NCBI RefSeq assembly: GCF_007004665.1
Contig: NZ_ML660053.1
Coordinates: 62,001-126,000, forward strand
DNA length: 64,000 bases
Reading direction: 5' to 3'
Origin: Denitrobaculum tricleocarpae
Lineage (GTDB): Bacteria; Pseudomonadota; Alphaproteobacteria; Kiloniellales; Kiloniellaceae
A program made the translations under genes and the position numbers. A model generated the notes under the pieces. That model had not been told where the DNA came from, did not search any database, and saw only the letters and a program-made list of their open reading frames with translations. Positions 35,598 to 43,745 of this stretch are shown here, piece by piece. Within the stretch, counting starts at the first letter, position 1, and each line of letters begins with the position of its first letter.

Positions 35598-36470
35598 TTA
35601 CTGCTGGTTTGCCGAGCCCGCTTCCTGAGCGAGTGTGTCTTTGTAACCACTGACCGGCAGATATCGGTCGCTTCTTTCAAGTTCCGCGAAACGCAGTGCA
35701 TTTGGATGCACACCGTCAGCCGTGGTCGAGTCCCGGCGACGATGAAAGAGATGCAGCACGGGCGAGGTATAGTCGCCGTCTTTCCGCTGCACACCCGTGC
35801 GGATCAATCGCAGTACGAAGTCCGAGTCTTCCAGCCCGTGACCGTGATAGCTGATGTCGAAACCGTCTGCCGCGACGAAGTCTTTGCGCCAAAGGCCCAG
35901 GTTACAGGTCTGGACCTTTTCCCAGGCCTTTGGGCGCCGCTTGCGCTTCTCCTCCGATACCGGCAAGGGCAGGAACTGAAAAGGGCGGTTGCAGCGTCCG
36001 GTCAGGGCGAGCAGGAACCACAACATCTTCGGCCAGCGGTAGATCTTCGAAGACTTGCGGAAAATCCGCTCCGTCGGTCCGGATCTGATGTAACAGCGCC
36101 GTCCCGCAACGAACCATCCTTCTTCAGCCAGCGCGAGATGGCTGTCGACAAAGTCGGGCAAAAGGCAGCAGTCGCCATCGATGAATATCAGGTATTTCCC
36201 GCTGGCAAGCTTGGCGGCACCGTTGCGGCTGCGGCTTGGCCGGTAGCCTTCATCTGCCTGCCAGAAGTGTTTGACGGGCAGACTGCTGCTCTCCCGAAAG
36301 CGCTCGACGAGATCTCTCGTTTCCTGGCGGGAGCCATCGTCCGCGATCACGATCTCAAAATCGCGGTTCGTCTGAAGGCGCAGCGACTCGAGGACCATCG
36401 CCAGTGCTTCAGGCCAGTTATAAGTTGTTACGATAACCGATGCTGCGGGTGATTCTGTGATTGCCCTCAT
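35598..36470 (-). CDS. Family 2 glycosyltransferase
   Basis: A 290-residue GT-A fold enzyme. ASVIVTTYNWPEALAMVLESL opens it, EIVIADDGSRQETRDLV binds the nucleotide, and LIFIDGDCCLLPDFV is the DXD metal site. GLEDSDFVLRLIRTG is the ED catalytic motif of galactosyltransferase-like GT2 proteins. It is soluble, with no membrane helix, and stands alone rather than in a glycan cluster. Acceptor and donor are unknown. Confidence 0.9.
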   Translation of the reverse strand: MRAITESPAASVIVTTYNWPEALAMVLESLRLQTNRDFEIVIADDGSRQETRDLVERFRESSSLPVKHFWQADEGYRPSRSRNGAAKLASGKYLIFIDGDCCLLPDFVDSHLALAEEGWFVAGRRCYIRSGPTERIFRKSSKIYRWPKMLWFLLALTGRCNRPFQFLPLPVSEEKRKRRPKAWEKVQTCNLGLWRKDFVAADGFDISYHGHGLEDSDFVLRLIRTGVQRKDGDYTSPVLHLFHRRRDSTTADGVHPNALRFAELERSDRYLPVSGYKDTLAQEAGSANQQ

Positions 36471-36640
36471 CCTCGAAAAATCCGGCCTTTGAGCGCGTTA
36501 GCATGCATTCACGAAACCACTGTGCCGTTCCGGTCAAGCATAACCCGCTGTGGCCAGTATTGGTGCCGAGAGGTGAATTACCTCAAGGCTTCAGGGACTG
36601 CAATGGGCACCTCAACAATCTGTGCCTTACGTGTAGTTCT

Positions 36641-36672
36641 AGAGCATATTCCGTATGATCGGAATATGCTCT
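36641..36672. repeat. Short palindrome, AGAGCATATTCCG type
   Basis: Perfect 13-bp arms (AGAGCATATTCCG and CGGAATATGCTCT) with a TATGAT loop, 21 bases downstream of the pyruvate kinase stop and 171 upstream of the glycosyltransferase start (both minus strand). The TAGAGCA edge matches that of the 140-bp elements, so it may be a solo hairpin of the same family. It could end pyk transcription. Confidence 0.65.
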
Positions 36673-36692
36673 AACTCTCAGCTTGATCTGAT

Positions 36693-38108
36693 CTAGCCGA
36701 CCCAGGCAATACGCAGGACGTTCGTCGCGCCCGGCGTTCCGAAGGGAACGCCCGCGGTGATGACCAGCTTGTTGCCGGTCACCGCAAACTCCTCGTGAAC
36801 GGCAATCCGGCAGGCCTTTTCGACCATCTCCTGGAAATTGTGGACGTCCGAAGTATGGACGCAATGCGCCCCCCAGGTGACCGCCAGCCGGCGTGCGGTA
36901 TGAATATTCTCAGTGAGAACAAGGATCGGAACATCGGGCCGTTCCCGCGCCGCCCGCTTGGCGGTTGAGCCAGAAGTCGTGTAGCTGACGATGGCTGCTG
37001 CCGAAATCGTGTTGGCGACCTGGGCTGCCGCGACCGAGATTGCATCGGGCGCCGTTGCCTCGGGCTCCGGAGTCAGAGCGTGGATCACCTTCTTGTAGGA
37101 GGGGTCCGCTTCAGTGCGCTCGATGATCCGCCCCATCATCCCGACGGCTTCAAGCGGATAGTCGCCTGCCGCCGATTCCGCGGACAGCATTACCGCGTCG
37201 GCGCCATCGTAGACTGCCGTAGCCACGTCCGAGGCCTCCGCCCGCGTCGGCGCAGGCGCATGGACCATCGAATCGAGCATCTGTGTCGCGACCACGACCG
37301 GCTTGCCCGCCAATCGGCAGGTTTGGATAATCTGCTTCTGCCGGCTGGGGACCTCCTCAGGCGGCATCTCGACGCCCAGGTCTCCGCGCGCCACCATGAT
37401 TGCATCTGAAAGCTCAACCAGTTCAGACAGGGCTTCGACAGCAGCCGGCTTTTCGATCTTTGACATAATGGCGGCGCGGCCGGCGATCAGACGGCGTGCT
37501 TCCGCAACGTCTTCAGGGCGCTGAACGAAGGACAGCCCAACATAGTCGACACCAAGATCAAGCCCGAAACGCAGGTCCTTGCGGTCTTTCTCCGTGAGCG
37601 GTGAGATCGGGAGTATGACGCCCGGGACGTTCACGCCTTTCCGGTCCGAGAGACTGCCACCGGTCTCGACGACTGTCTCGGCAAAATCCTTACCGCATTC
37701 GGTGACGCGAAGCCTGAGTTTACCGTCGTCCAGCAGAAGATCCGTGCCCACCTCCAAAGCCGCGAAGACCTCCGGGTGGGGCAGGGGCGCACGGGTCGAG
37801 TCACCTGGCGCATCATCAAGATCGATCCGAAACGGGCGACCGGCTACGAGCGTGGCAGCGCCGTCTTTCATTTTGCCGACCCGCAGCTTCGGGCCTTGCA
37901 AATCCATGAGAATCCCGATGGGGCGGTCGGTTGCCTTCTCCAGATCCCGGATGATTTTGACATTTCGCTGATGGTCTGCGTGTGAACCATGGCTGAAATT
38001 TAAACGGAACACATCCGCCCCTGCCTCGAACAGGGAGCGGATCATCTCGGGGCTCGAACTGCTTGGTCCGAGCGTCGCAAGAATCTTGGCTTTTCTTTGT
38101 CTTCTCAT
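36693..38108 (-). CDS. pyk: Pyruvate kinase
   Basis: A 471-residue enzyme converting phosphoenolpyruvate and ADP to pyruvate and ATP. AKILATLGPSSSSPEMI opens the barrel, VFRLNFSHGSHADH binds K+ and phosphate, GILMDLQGPKLRVG follows, IMSKIEKPAAVE contains the catalytic Lys, and DAIMVARGDLGVEMPPEEV binds Mg2+. The C-terminal allosteric domain starts near residue 345 (AISVAAAQVAN). Length is normal. A GntR/FadR regulator gene lies 108 nt upstream on the same strand. Confidence 0.96.
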   Translation of the reverse strand: MRRQRKAKILATLGPSSSSPEMIRSLFEAGADVFRLNFSHGSHADHQRNVKIIRDLEKATDRPIGILMDLQGPKLRVGKMKDGAATLVAGRPFRIDLDDAPGDSTRAPLPHPEVFAALEVGTDLLLDDGKLRLRVTECGKDFAETVVETGGSLSDRKGVNVPGVILPISPLTEKDRKDLRFGLDLGVDYVGLSFVQRPEDVAEARRLIAGRAAIMSKIEKPAAVEALSELVELSDAIMVARGDLGVEMPPEEVPSRQKQIIQTCRLAGKPVVVATQMLDSMVHAPAPTRAEASDVATAVYDGADAVMLSAESAAGDYPLEAVGMMGRIIERTEADPSYKKVIHALTPEPEATAPDAISVAAAQVANTISAAAIVSYTTSGSTAKRAARERPDVPILVLTENIHTARRLAVTWGAHCVHTSDVHNFQEMVEKACRIAVHEEFAVTGNKLVITAGVPFGTPGATNVLRIAWVG

Positions 38109-38216
38109 GGCGCAGAGAATAACTTTATTTCGGGGATGCGAAAGTTAAATATAGATTATTGCGCGCTGAATTTGGGGAAAAGTTCCCATCAGGCGCCTGC
38201 GGTTGGAGTGCGTAAT

Positions 38217-39017
38217 CTAAAGCTGGCCGCTTAACGCCAGCCCGGATGCATCCTCATCCAGGATGGATCTTTCAAGCTCTTGCGGGTCGGAGTACGCGGA
38301 CAGCGCGCGCTTTACATGCACGGTCATTGCCTGCGCAGCGGCATCACCGTCCCCATCTTGAATCGCTTCAAAGATCTTGCGGTGCTGCTGTAGAAAAACG
38401 CGGTCGTCTGCCGGAGTCGCCAGAAGTTTGTAGCGATGGTAATCAAGCGTCTCGCGCAAGATATCTCCCATGCCGCTCATCAGGTGCATGTAAACGACAC
38501 TGTCTGCGGCTTTGGCGACGGCCATGTGAAAAGCGACGTCATCCTCTGCTTTGTATTCTTCCGGCCGCTTTGGGTCGGTCATGACGTCGAGTGCATGCTT
38601 GATTTCGGCAATCTGCTCGTCAGTCGCGTTTTCAGCCGCCTGACGGGCCGCCCAGGCCTCGATCGCGACACGGATCTGGGCGAAGTCGCGCAGGTTCTTG
38701 CGATTTTCGCGAACAAGCGCGGCCAGGGCTGAGTCCTGATCGTCGGAAGCAGCAATCACCCGGGTTCCGCCGCCCTGAACCGCAATGACGAAGCCCTTGG
38801 CTTTTAACTGTTGCAGAGCGGCACGCACGGAAACCCGGCTCACGTTCATCATTTCTGCCAGTTGCCGCTCACCGGGAAGTCGTTCACCGGGCATGAGCTT
38901 GCCCGTGGCGATCAGCTTCATCAGCTCCTGAGCGACCCTGTCGGCGACCCGCTCACGCGGGATTTCCTGAAACCGGGCGTCATTGTCCGGCGGATTGCTC
39001 TCATCTCTGTTCTGCAC
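38217..39017 (-). CDS. FadR-subfamily GntR transcriptional regulator
   Basis: A 266-residue regulator. The N-terminal winged helix (about residues 18-88) has ERVADRVAQELMKLIATGKLMPGERLPGERQLAEMM and VSRVSVRAALQQLKAKGFV. The C-terminal FCD domain has the metal-type acidic/His residues in DDVAFHMAVAKAA and LQQHRKIFEAI. This subfamily binds TGGT-N3-ACCA palindromes in response to carboxylates such as pyruvate, lactate or glycolate. A perfect site of that form precedes glcDEF about 10 kb away; none is visible before this gene. Confidence 0.9.
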   Translation of the reverse strand: MQNRDESNPPDNDARFQEIPRERVADRVAQELMKLIATGKLMPGERLPGERQLAEMMNVSRVSVRAALQQLKAKGFVIAVQGGGTRVIAASDDQDSALAALVRENRKNLRDFAQIRVAIEAWAARQAAENATDEQIAEIKHALDVMTDPKRPEEYKAEDDVAFHMAVAKAADSVVYMHLMSGMGDILRETLDYHRYKLLATPADDRVFLQQHRKIFEAIQDGDGDAAAQAMTVHVKRALSAYSDPQELERSILDEDASGLALSGQL

Positions 39018-39326
39018 GGACTTACTTCCTGTATTACCGCTGGGAGATCTGCATAAGCAACGCGGAGGTGAACCCGCGGCCGTTTTATGAGTGCAGTTGT
39101 AAGAAAGGTCAAGCAGTGCCCGGCGGCGTTACACAACTCTAATTAGCTTGTAATCTGTGACCATTCTTCGTCAAATCAATCGCTTTGCTATATTTGGCCG
39201 GATTCAGGCCTTTTTGCTTCGAGGGTGTTGCGGGAGTGTTGAAGGCATGAAGAGAGCGTTCCAGATGTGCCGAAAGATCTTCTTGTTCTGGAAAATCGCC
39301 GAGTCTCAAGGGTTTCACACAGTTTG
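39018..39326. other. Divergent intergenic region between the FadR-type regulator and the FGase-like gene
   Basis: 309 bases without a supported gene. A weak palindrome CTAATTAG lies near 39138. No TGGT-N3-ACCA site and no consensus promoter is obvious. Confidence 0.5.
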
Positions 39327-40142
39327 ATGGATGCTCCGATGCAAAGGGACGGATCGCAGGCCGGACTACTGGCGCAGGATGAACCCGCGCCCTTTGAAAT
39401 TCTTCGTGAAGATGGAACCGCGCCTGTTGTTCTGGTGTGCGACCATGCCACCCGTTTTATTCCACGGGCTCTCAGCAGGCTGGGCCTCGATGAGACTGAT
39501 CTGGCACGCCACATTGCGTGGGATATCGGCGCTGCCGATGTTACGCGGCATTTGTCCGGCATCCTGAATGCGCCTGCCGTAATCAGTCATTTTTCCCGTC
39601 TGGTTGTTGATCCAAATCGGAAGCTGGACCACGATTCCTCGATTCCGGATATCAGTGATGGCGTCACGATCCCCGGGAACCGGGCAATCTCCGCAACCGA
39701 TCGTCAGGCGCGGCTTGAGACCTTTTTTTATCCTTATCAAAACGCAATCGCCCGCACTCTCGATGAGCGCGCTGAGGCCACCGGCGTCGAACCCGTCCTG
39801 ATCTCACTCCATAGTTTTACCCCTGTAATGGAAGGGGTGGAGCGGCCCTGGAAAATTGGCGTGCTTTGGAACGAGGACGGTCGTCTGGCCCAGCCGCTGA
39901 TCGATCGCCTCCGCGCTTCCGGGATTATGGTCGGCGACAATGAGCCTTATTCCGGCCGGATTGGGTTCGGTTACACGACCGAGGCCCATGGCGATGCCCG
40001 TGGCCTTGCGAACGTGTTGATCGAGGTGCGTCAGGACCTGATCGACACACACCACGGTGCGCGGGAGTGGGCGGCAACACTGGGGCAGGTCTTGCGCGAG
40101 ACCTTGAAGAACCCCGAACTTTACAAGAAGCCTCACCTCTAG
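39327..40142 (+). CDS. N-formylglutamate amidohydrolase-like protein
   Basis: A 271-residue FGase-family protein. VVLVCDHATRFIPRAL and HIAWDIGAADVTRHLS, then SRLVVDPNRKLDHDSSIP, mark the group; EVRQDLIDTHHGAREWA near the C-terminus holds further likely metal ligands. The frame runs 60 nt further to a GTG at 39267, but the ATG at 39327 better matches the family. It lies 32 nt before a YbdK-type ligase gene; the two may act on the same gamma-glutamyl or acyl-glutamyl compound (inference). Confidence 0.82.
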   Translation: MDAPMQRDGSQAGLLAQDEPAPFEILREDGTAPVVLVCDHATRFIPRALSRLGLDETDLARHIAWDIGAADVTRHLSGILNAPAVISHFSRLVVDPNRKLDHDSSIPDISDGVTIPGNRAISATDRQARLETFFYPYQNAIARTLDERAEATGVEPVLISLHSFTPVMEGVERPWKIGVLWNEDGRLAQPLIDRLRASGIMVGDNEPYSGRIGFGYTTEAHGDARGLANVLIEVRQDLIDTHHGAREWAATLGQVLRETLKNPELYKKPHL

Positions 40143-40174
40143 AGAGGAACGGCCAATAACGGGAGAGTTTCGCC

Positions 40175-41311
40175 ATGGAGCATGTGGAACCCAGCTTTAC
40201 CATCGGGATTGAAGAAGAGTATCTCCTGGTCGATCGTGAGAGCCGGGATCTGGTGATCGAAGCGCCTGACGGCTTGATGGATGAATGCGAGCGGCGGCTC
40301 GATCAACGCGTGAGCCGGGAATTCCTGCAGTCGCAAATCGAAGTCGGCACCAGTAAATGCAATACGATCAAGGAAGCTGCATCGGAACTTGCATTCCTGC
40401 GCAAAAACATCTCGGAGGTTGCCGGCGAATACGGCCTGGCGCCCATCGCTGCCTCGACCCATCCCTTCGCCGCCTGGGGCGCTCAAAAGCACACGCCGCG
40501 TGAGCGCTACGACGATCTCGCGCGGGATATGCAGGGCGTGGTGCGGCGCCTGCTGATTTGCGGCATGCATGTCCATGTCGGCCTGGACGATGATGATCTG
40601 CGCAACGATCTGACCGGACAGATTGCCTATTTTCTGCCACACCTGCTGGCGTTGACAACCTCGTCGCCTTTCTGGAAGGGGGAAGACACAGGCCTGAAGT
40701 CCTATCGTCTCTCCGTGTTCAACGAGCTTCCGCGCACCGGTTTGCCCGAGACTTTCGATAGTTTTGATGAGTATGAGCGACACCTGAACGCCCTGGTGAG
40801 AGCGGGCGTGATTGAGGATGGCAGCAAGCTCTGGTGGGATGTCAGGCCTTCAGCGCGCTTCCCGACGCTGGAGATGCGGATCGCAGACGCCTGTACAAAC
40901 ATTGCCGACAGCGTGACTGTCGCGGCCATCTACGTCAGCCTCTTACGGATGCTCTACACACTGAAGCGGTCGAACCAGCGCTGGCGGCGCTACGCCAATA
41001 TGCTGATCCAGGAAAACCGCTGGCGGGCGCAGCGTTACGGCCTAGACGAAGGTCTGATCGATTTCGGCAAGGGCGAGATCTTTCCATACGCCGAGCTGCT
41101 GGAGGAAATCCTCGGTTTGATCGAGGAACACGCGAAAGCGCTCGACTGCTGGGACGAGGCCGCTCACGCCCGCCAGATTATCGCCCGGGGGACTTCGGCA
41201 CACCGGCAAGTGGCTATTTTCAACGCGGCCGTGGAAAACGGCGCCGAAAAGCCGGAAGCCTTGCGGCAGGTCGTAGATTTCCTGATCGAGGAGACGGTAA
41301 GCGGCCTCTGA
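40175..41311 (+). CDS. Carboxylate-amine ligase, YbdK / GCS2 family
   Basis: A 378-residue ATP-grasp-like glutamate-cysteine ligase relative. FTIGIEEEYLLVD is the N-terminal signature, SQIEVGTSKC and ICGMHVHVGL hold metal and substrate residues, and VRPSARFPTLEMRIADACTNI the conserved strand. YbdK makes gamma-glutamylcysteine only weakly; the true product of most homologues is unknown. A ribosome site GGGAGAG lies upstream of the ATG. It follows the FGase-like gene by 32 nt. Confidence 0.9.
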   Translation: MEHVEPSFTIGIEEEYLLVDRESRDLVIEAPDGLMDECERRLDQRVSREFLQSQIEVGTSKCNTIKEAASELAFLRKNISEVAGEYGLAPIAASTHPFAAWGAQKHTPRERYDDLARDMQGVVRRLLICGMHVHVGLDDDDLRNDLTGQIAYFLPHLLALTTSSPFWKGEDTGLKSYRLSVFNELPRTGLPETFDSFDEYERHLNALVRAGVIEDGSKLWWDVRPSARFPTLEMRIADACTNIADSVTVAAIYVSLLRMLYTLKRSNQRWRRYANMLIQENRWRAQRYGLDEGLIDFGKGEIFPYAELLEEILGLIEEHAKALDCWDEAAHARQIIARGTSAHRQVAIFNAAVENGAEKPEALRQVVDFLIEETVSGL

Positions 41312-41443
41312 CTTGTTTCCTGGCCGTGAAAGCCTCAAGTAGAGTTGATGTCATCCGGGCAAACGGCGTTTCCCTCTGGCCCGGTCGCTGTATTAAAATG
41401 TCTGAGAAATTAAGTTTCCAGGACGGATGGGAGCCAGTTAACC

Positions 41444-41749
41444 ATGTCGATCGATCAGAAAACACAAACCGAACTCGAGGCCGCTGCTTTTCGCCGCCTG
41501 GTATCGCACCTGCGCGAGAGAACCGACGTTCAGAACATTGACCTTATGAACCTGAGTGGGTTCTGCAGAAACTGTCTCTCCAAATGGTATCTGGCCGCCG
41601 CTGAGGAGCGCGGGCTTGATCTTGATTACGATGCGGCACGCGAAACCGTGTACGGCATGCCTTACTCCGAGTGGAAGAGCAAACACCAGACAGAGGCCAC
41701 GCCAGAGCAAAAAGCGGCTTTCGAAGTGTCACACAAACACCACAGCTAA
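41444..41749 (+). CDS. DUF1244 family protein
   Basis: A 101-residue soluble helical protein. AFRRLVSHLRERTDVQNIDLMNLSGFCRNCLSKWY is the family core with a paired CRNC motif, and MPYSEWKSKHQ follows. DUF1244 proteins are widespread in alphaproteobacteria; structures exist but no function is firmly known. Monocistronic, between the YbdK-type gene and gapR, with a T-rich tract after the stop. Confidence 0.9.
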   Translation: MSIDQKTQTELEAAAFRRLVSHLRERTDVQNIDLMNLSGFCRNCLSKWYLAAAEERGLDLDYDAARETVYGMPYSEWKSKHQTEATPEQKAAFEVSHKHHS

Positions 41750-41912
41750 TTTTTTTCCTTTTTTGTTCCCAGTCCCGTTGCCTGAGCCGGGCGGCGGAGA
41801 TAGTCTGCGCCGCTATTTTACGGAAGGTCGCCGCAGTGATAAGACCTGCGCGCCTGCAACTTAAAAGGGCCACCGGTCAGCACCGGAGCGGCTGGGAGAC
41901 AGGAGAGATTGA

Positions 41913-42170
41913 ATGGCGGATGTCGGTGGTATCGGTGCGGATCAGCTAAAGTCCTACATCGAGCGAATCGAAAGGCTCGAAGAGGAAAAAGCTGCGACGG
42001 CAACGGATATTCGCGAAGTCTATGCCGAGGCCAAAGGCAACGGTTACGACAGCAAAATCATGCGGCAGATCGTGCGGCTGCGTAAAATGGACGAGCAGGA
42101 CCGCCAGGAGCAGGAAGCAATCCTGGAGCTATACAAGCACGCCCTGGGGTTGACGGAGTCGGCCGAATAA
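41913..42170 (+). CDS. gapR: GapR-type nucleoid-associated protein (DUF2312)
   Basis: An 85-residue coiled protein. ADQLKSYIERIERLEEEKAATATDIREVYAEAKGNGYDSKIMRQIVRLRKMDEQDR is the DUF2312 signature almost end to end. In Caulobacter GapR clamps overtwisted DNA ahead of transcription and replication and stimulates topoisomerases. The start ATG has AGGAGA about 8 nt upstream. Length is normal. Confidence 0.95.
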   Translation: MADVGGIGADQLKSYIERIERLEEEKAATATDIREVYAEAKGNGYDSKIMRQIVRLRKMDEQDRQEQEAILELYKHALGLTESAE

Positions 42171-42212
42171 GCCGGCGTCGCCCGGGATTCGAAACTTGAG
42201 ACTTGTAACTTG

Positions 42213-42250
42213 TTTTTGATCGAACGCCTGGTTTTTGGTCGAACGCCTGG
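42213..42250. repeat. Tandem duplication of a 19-bp unit
   Basis: Two adjacent copies of TTTTTGRTCGAACGCCTGG differing at one base, in the 121-bp gap between gapR and the convergent tag gene. No function is apparent. Confidence 0.7.
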
Positions 42251-42291
42251 CTTGATGAGAGACTTGGCACTGTTTGAACAGGCGGCTGCTT

Positions 42292-42936
42292 TCATTCGGG
42301 CCTGTTAAAGGCTGCACGCTCAGCCTCCAACGCGTCGCGGCGAAAACATCCTTCCAGGTGATCGTTGACCAGGCCCATGGCCTGCATGAAGGCGTAGATG
42401 GTCGTCGGTCCCACGAAGCTCCATCCGCGTTTCTTGAGGTCTTTGGACAAGGTAGTGGAGTGCTCGGTCGCGGGCATGGCGAGGAGGACTTCCTTCGTCA
42501 GGCGCTGTGGACGCGCGTCGCTCGGCGGCTCGAACTGCCAGAAATACGCGGCCAGCGAACCGAACTCATCCCGTAAGGCGCGCGCCCGGCGGGCATTGTT
42601 GATGGCCGATTCGATCTTTTTCCGGTTTCTGATGATGTCTGCATTTGCGGTCAGGCGCGCGATGTCCGTTTCGCCGAAATCAGCCAGGCGCTCGAAGTCG
42701 AAGCCGGCCATCGCAGCCCGGAAGCTCTCGCGCTTTCGCAGGATTGTGAGCCAGGATAGACCGACCTGGAAGCCTTCCAGGCAAACCTTTTCGAAAAGAC
42801 GCCTGTCGTCCCCGACGGGCTGGCCCCACTCGCTGTCGTGATAGGCCAGATAGTCCTTGTGGCCCCCGTGCCACCAGCAGCGGCAATGTCCGTCATCGCC
42901 TCTGACCAGACCTTCAATTTCTGTCGTTTCCGTCAC
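42292..42936 (-). CDS. tag: DNA-3-methyladenine glycosylase I
   Basis: A 214-residue HhH-type glycosylase. The zinc site is conserved: Cys in CRCWWHGGH, His in YLAYHDSEWGQPVGDD, and the His and Cys of NDHLEGCF. VGLSWLTILRKRESFRAAMAGFD and FVGPTTIYAFMQAMGLVNDH are family motifs. It removes 3-methyladenine from DNA in base excision repair. A short glycine-rich N-terminal extension of about 15 residues precedes the usual start. Convergent with gapR. Confidence 0.94.
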   Translation of the reverse strand: MTETTEIEGLVRGDDGHCRCWWHGGHKDYLAYHDSEWGQPVGDDRRLFEKVCLEGFQVGLSWLTILRKRESFRAAMAGFDFERLADFGETDIARLTANADIIRNRKKIESAINNARRARALRDEFGSLAAYFWQFEPPSDARPQRLTKEVLLAMPATEHSTTLSKDLKKRGWSFVGPTTIYAFMQAMGLVNDHLEGCFRRDALEAERAAFNRPE

Positions 42937-43104
42937 GTGATGACCAGCCTCAAGACACGGGTTTAGCTCCGACCAATATCAGAGCGAGTAAGTTTTTTTC
43001 TCAGCCAAACAAAGCGTTAGGCAACTCTATTGGAGGGGGAATGGGGGATAAAGGGGCTTTACCCCACGTGCGGAATAAAAATTCAATTAGTCCTTCCGAA
43101 GCCG

Positions 43105-43133
43105 TTGACAGACTCGACAAAACACTCTTTACT
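43105..43133 (+). promoter_or_regulatory. Sigma70-type promoter of the iron-type cluster
   Basis: -35 TTGACA (43105-43110), 17-bp spacer, -10 TTTACT (43128-43133), 39 nt before the ATG at 43172. It directly abuts the Fur-like box. Confidence 0.65.
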
Positions 43134-43152
43134 GCAAATGCAAATCATTCTT
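43134..43152. promoter_or_regulatory. Fur-like operator
   Basis: GCAAATGCAAATCATTCTT matches the 19-bp Fur consensus at 13 positions, including the AATCATT core. It begins one base after the -10 box and covers the expected transcription start, so a bound repressor would block initiation. The downstream imelysin genes are iron-linked, which supports the call. Confidence 0.6.
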
Positions 43153-43171
43153 ATTAACTTTGACGAATACG

Positions 43172-43666
43172 ATGACCCACCCGCAAGACGCAGGTAAAGC
43201 TTGGATGAGCGAATTGAGCGACGGACAACAGCTTGTTGTCTGGTCATTCCGTCGCTGGCTGAGCGGTGAGCAGAACTGGTCGACCGTATGGAACGAGTTC
43301 GCCGTGCGTTTCGGTGCGGAGCCGGCGCGGCCGATCCTGACGAGCTTTATCCGGCTGGTCGATGCCATTCGTTCAGGCGCGCGCCGGGCTGTTCACTATC
43401 ATCAGCCCTGCTGCCCCTGTGTCGGTGCCGATGAAGCGCTCCTGACGTCTCTCGTCGGAGCGGCCCAGGCCGGGCGGCGTGACCTCGTGCGCAGTTATGC
43501 CCTAGAGATGGTCCAGGATCCGATGGCGGATGCACTGGTGGAACGGGCGCTCGATCTCGCGACCGTGCTTTCCGAGCGTGGGGTGGAGGTGCCACACCAG
43601 CGGGAATGGAAGTCTTTCTCCGGCGCGCAGCCCGTGCCAAAGGATGAGCAGGTAACGCTGCACTAA
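43172..43666 (+). CDS. Unknown 164-residue protein with a CCPC cysteine cluster
   Basis: A soluble protein without signal peptide. The first half is helical (GQQLVVWSFRRWLSG, RPILTSFIRLVDAI). The centre carries RRAVHYHQPCCPCVGADEALL, where His-x-Gln-Pro-Cys-Cys-Pro-Cys could bind a metal or Fe-S cluster. The second half is helical (AQAGRRDLVRSYALEMV). The start is the ATG after a TTG at 43160. It lies 39 nt from a Fur-overlapped promoter and 79 nt ahead of the imelysin gene, so it is probably iron-repressed and cotranscribed. I do not recognise the family. Confidence 0.75.
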   Translation: MTHPQDAGKAWMSELSDGQQLVVWSFRRWLSGEQNWSTVWNEFAVRFGAEPARPILTSFIRLVDAIRSGARRAVHYHQPCCPCVGADEALLTSLVGAAQAGRRDLVRSYALEMVQDPMADALVERALDLATVLSERGVEVPHQREWKSFSGAQPVPKDEQVTLH

Positions 43667-43745
43667 GCATTTGTAGAACGCAGACCGGCAAAGTTCGGTC
43701 CAAGGTTTGAACACTCGAACGAAAAAACTTAAGGCGGAAAAGAAC

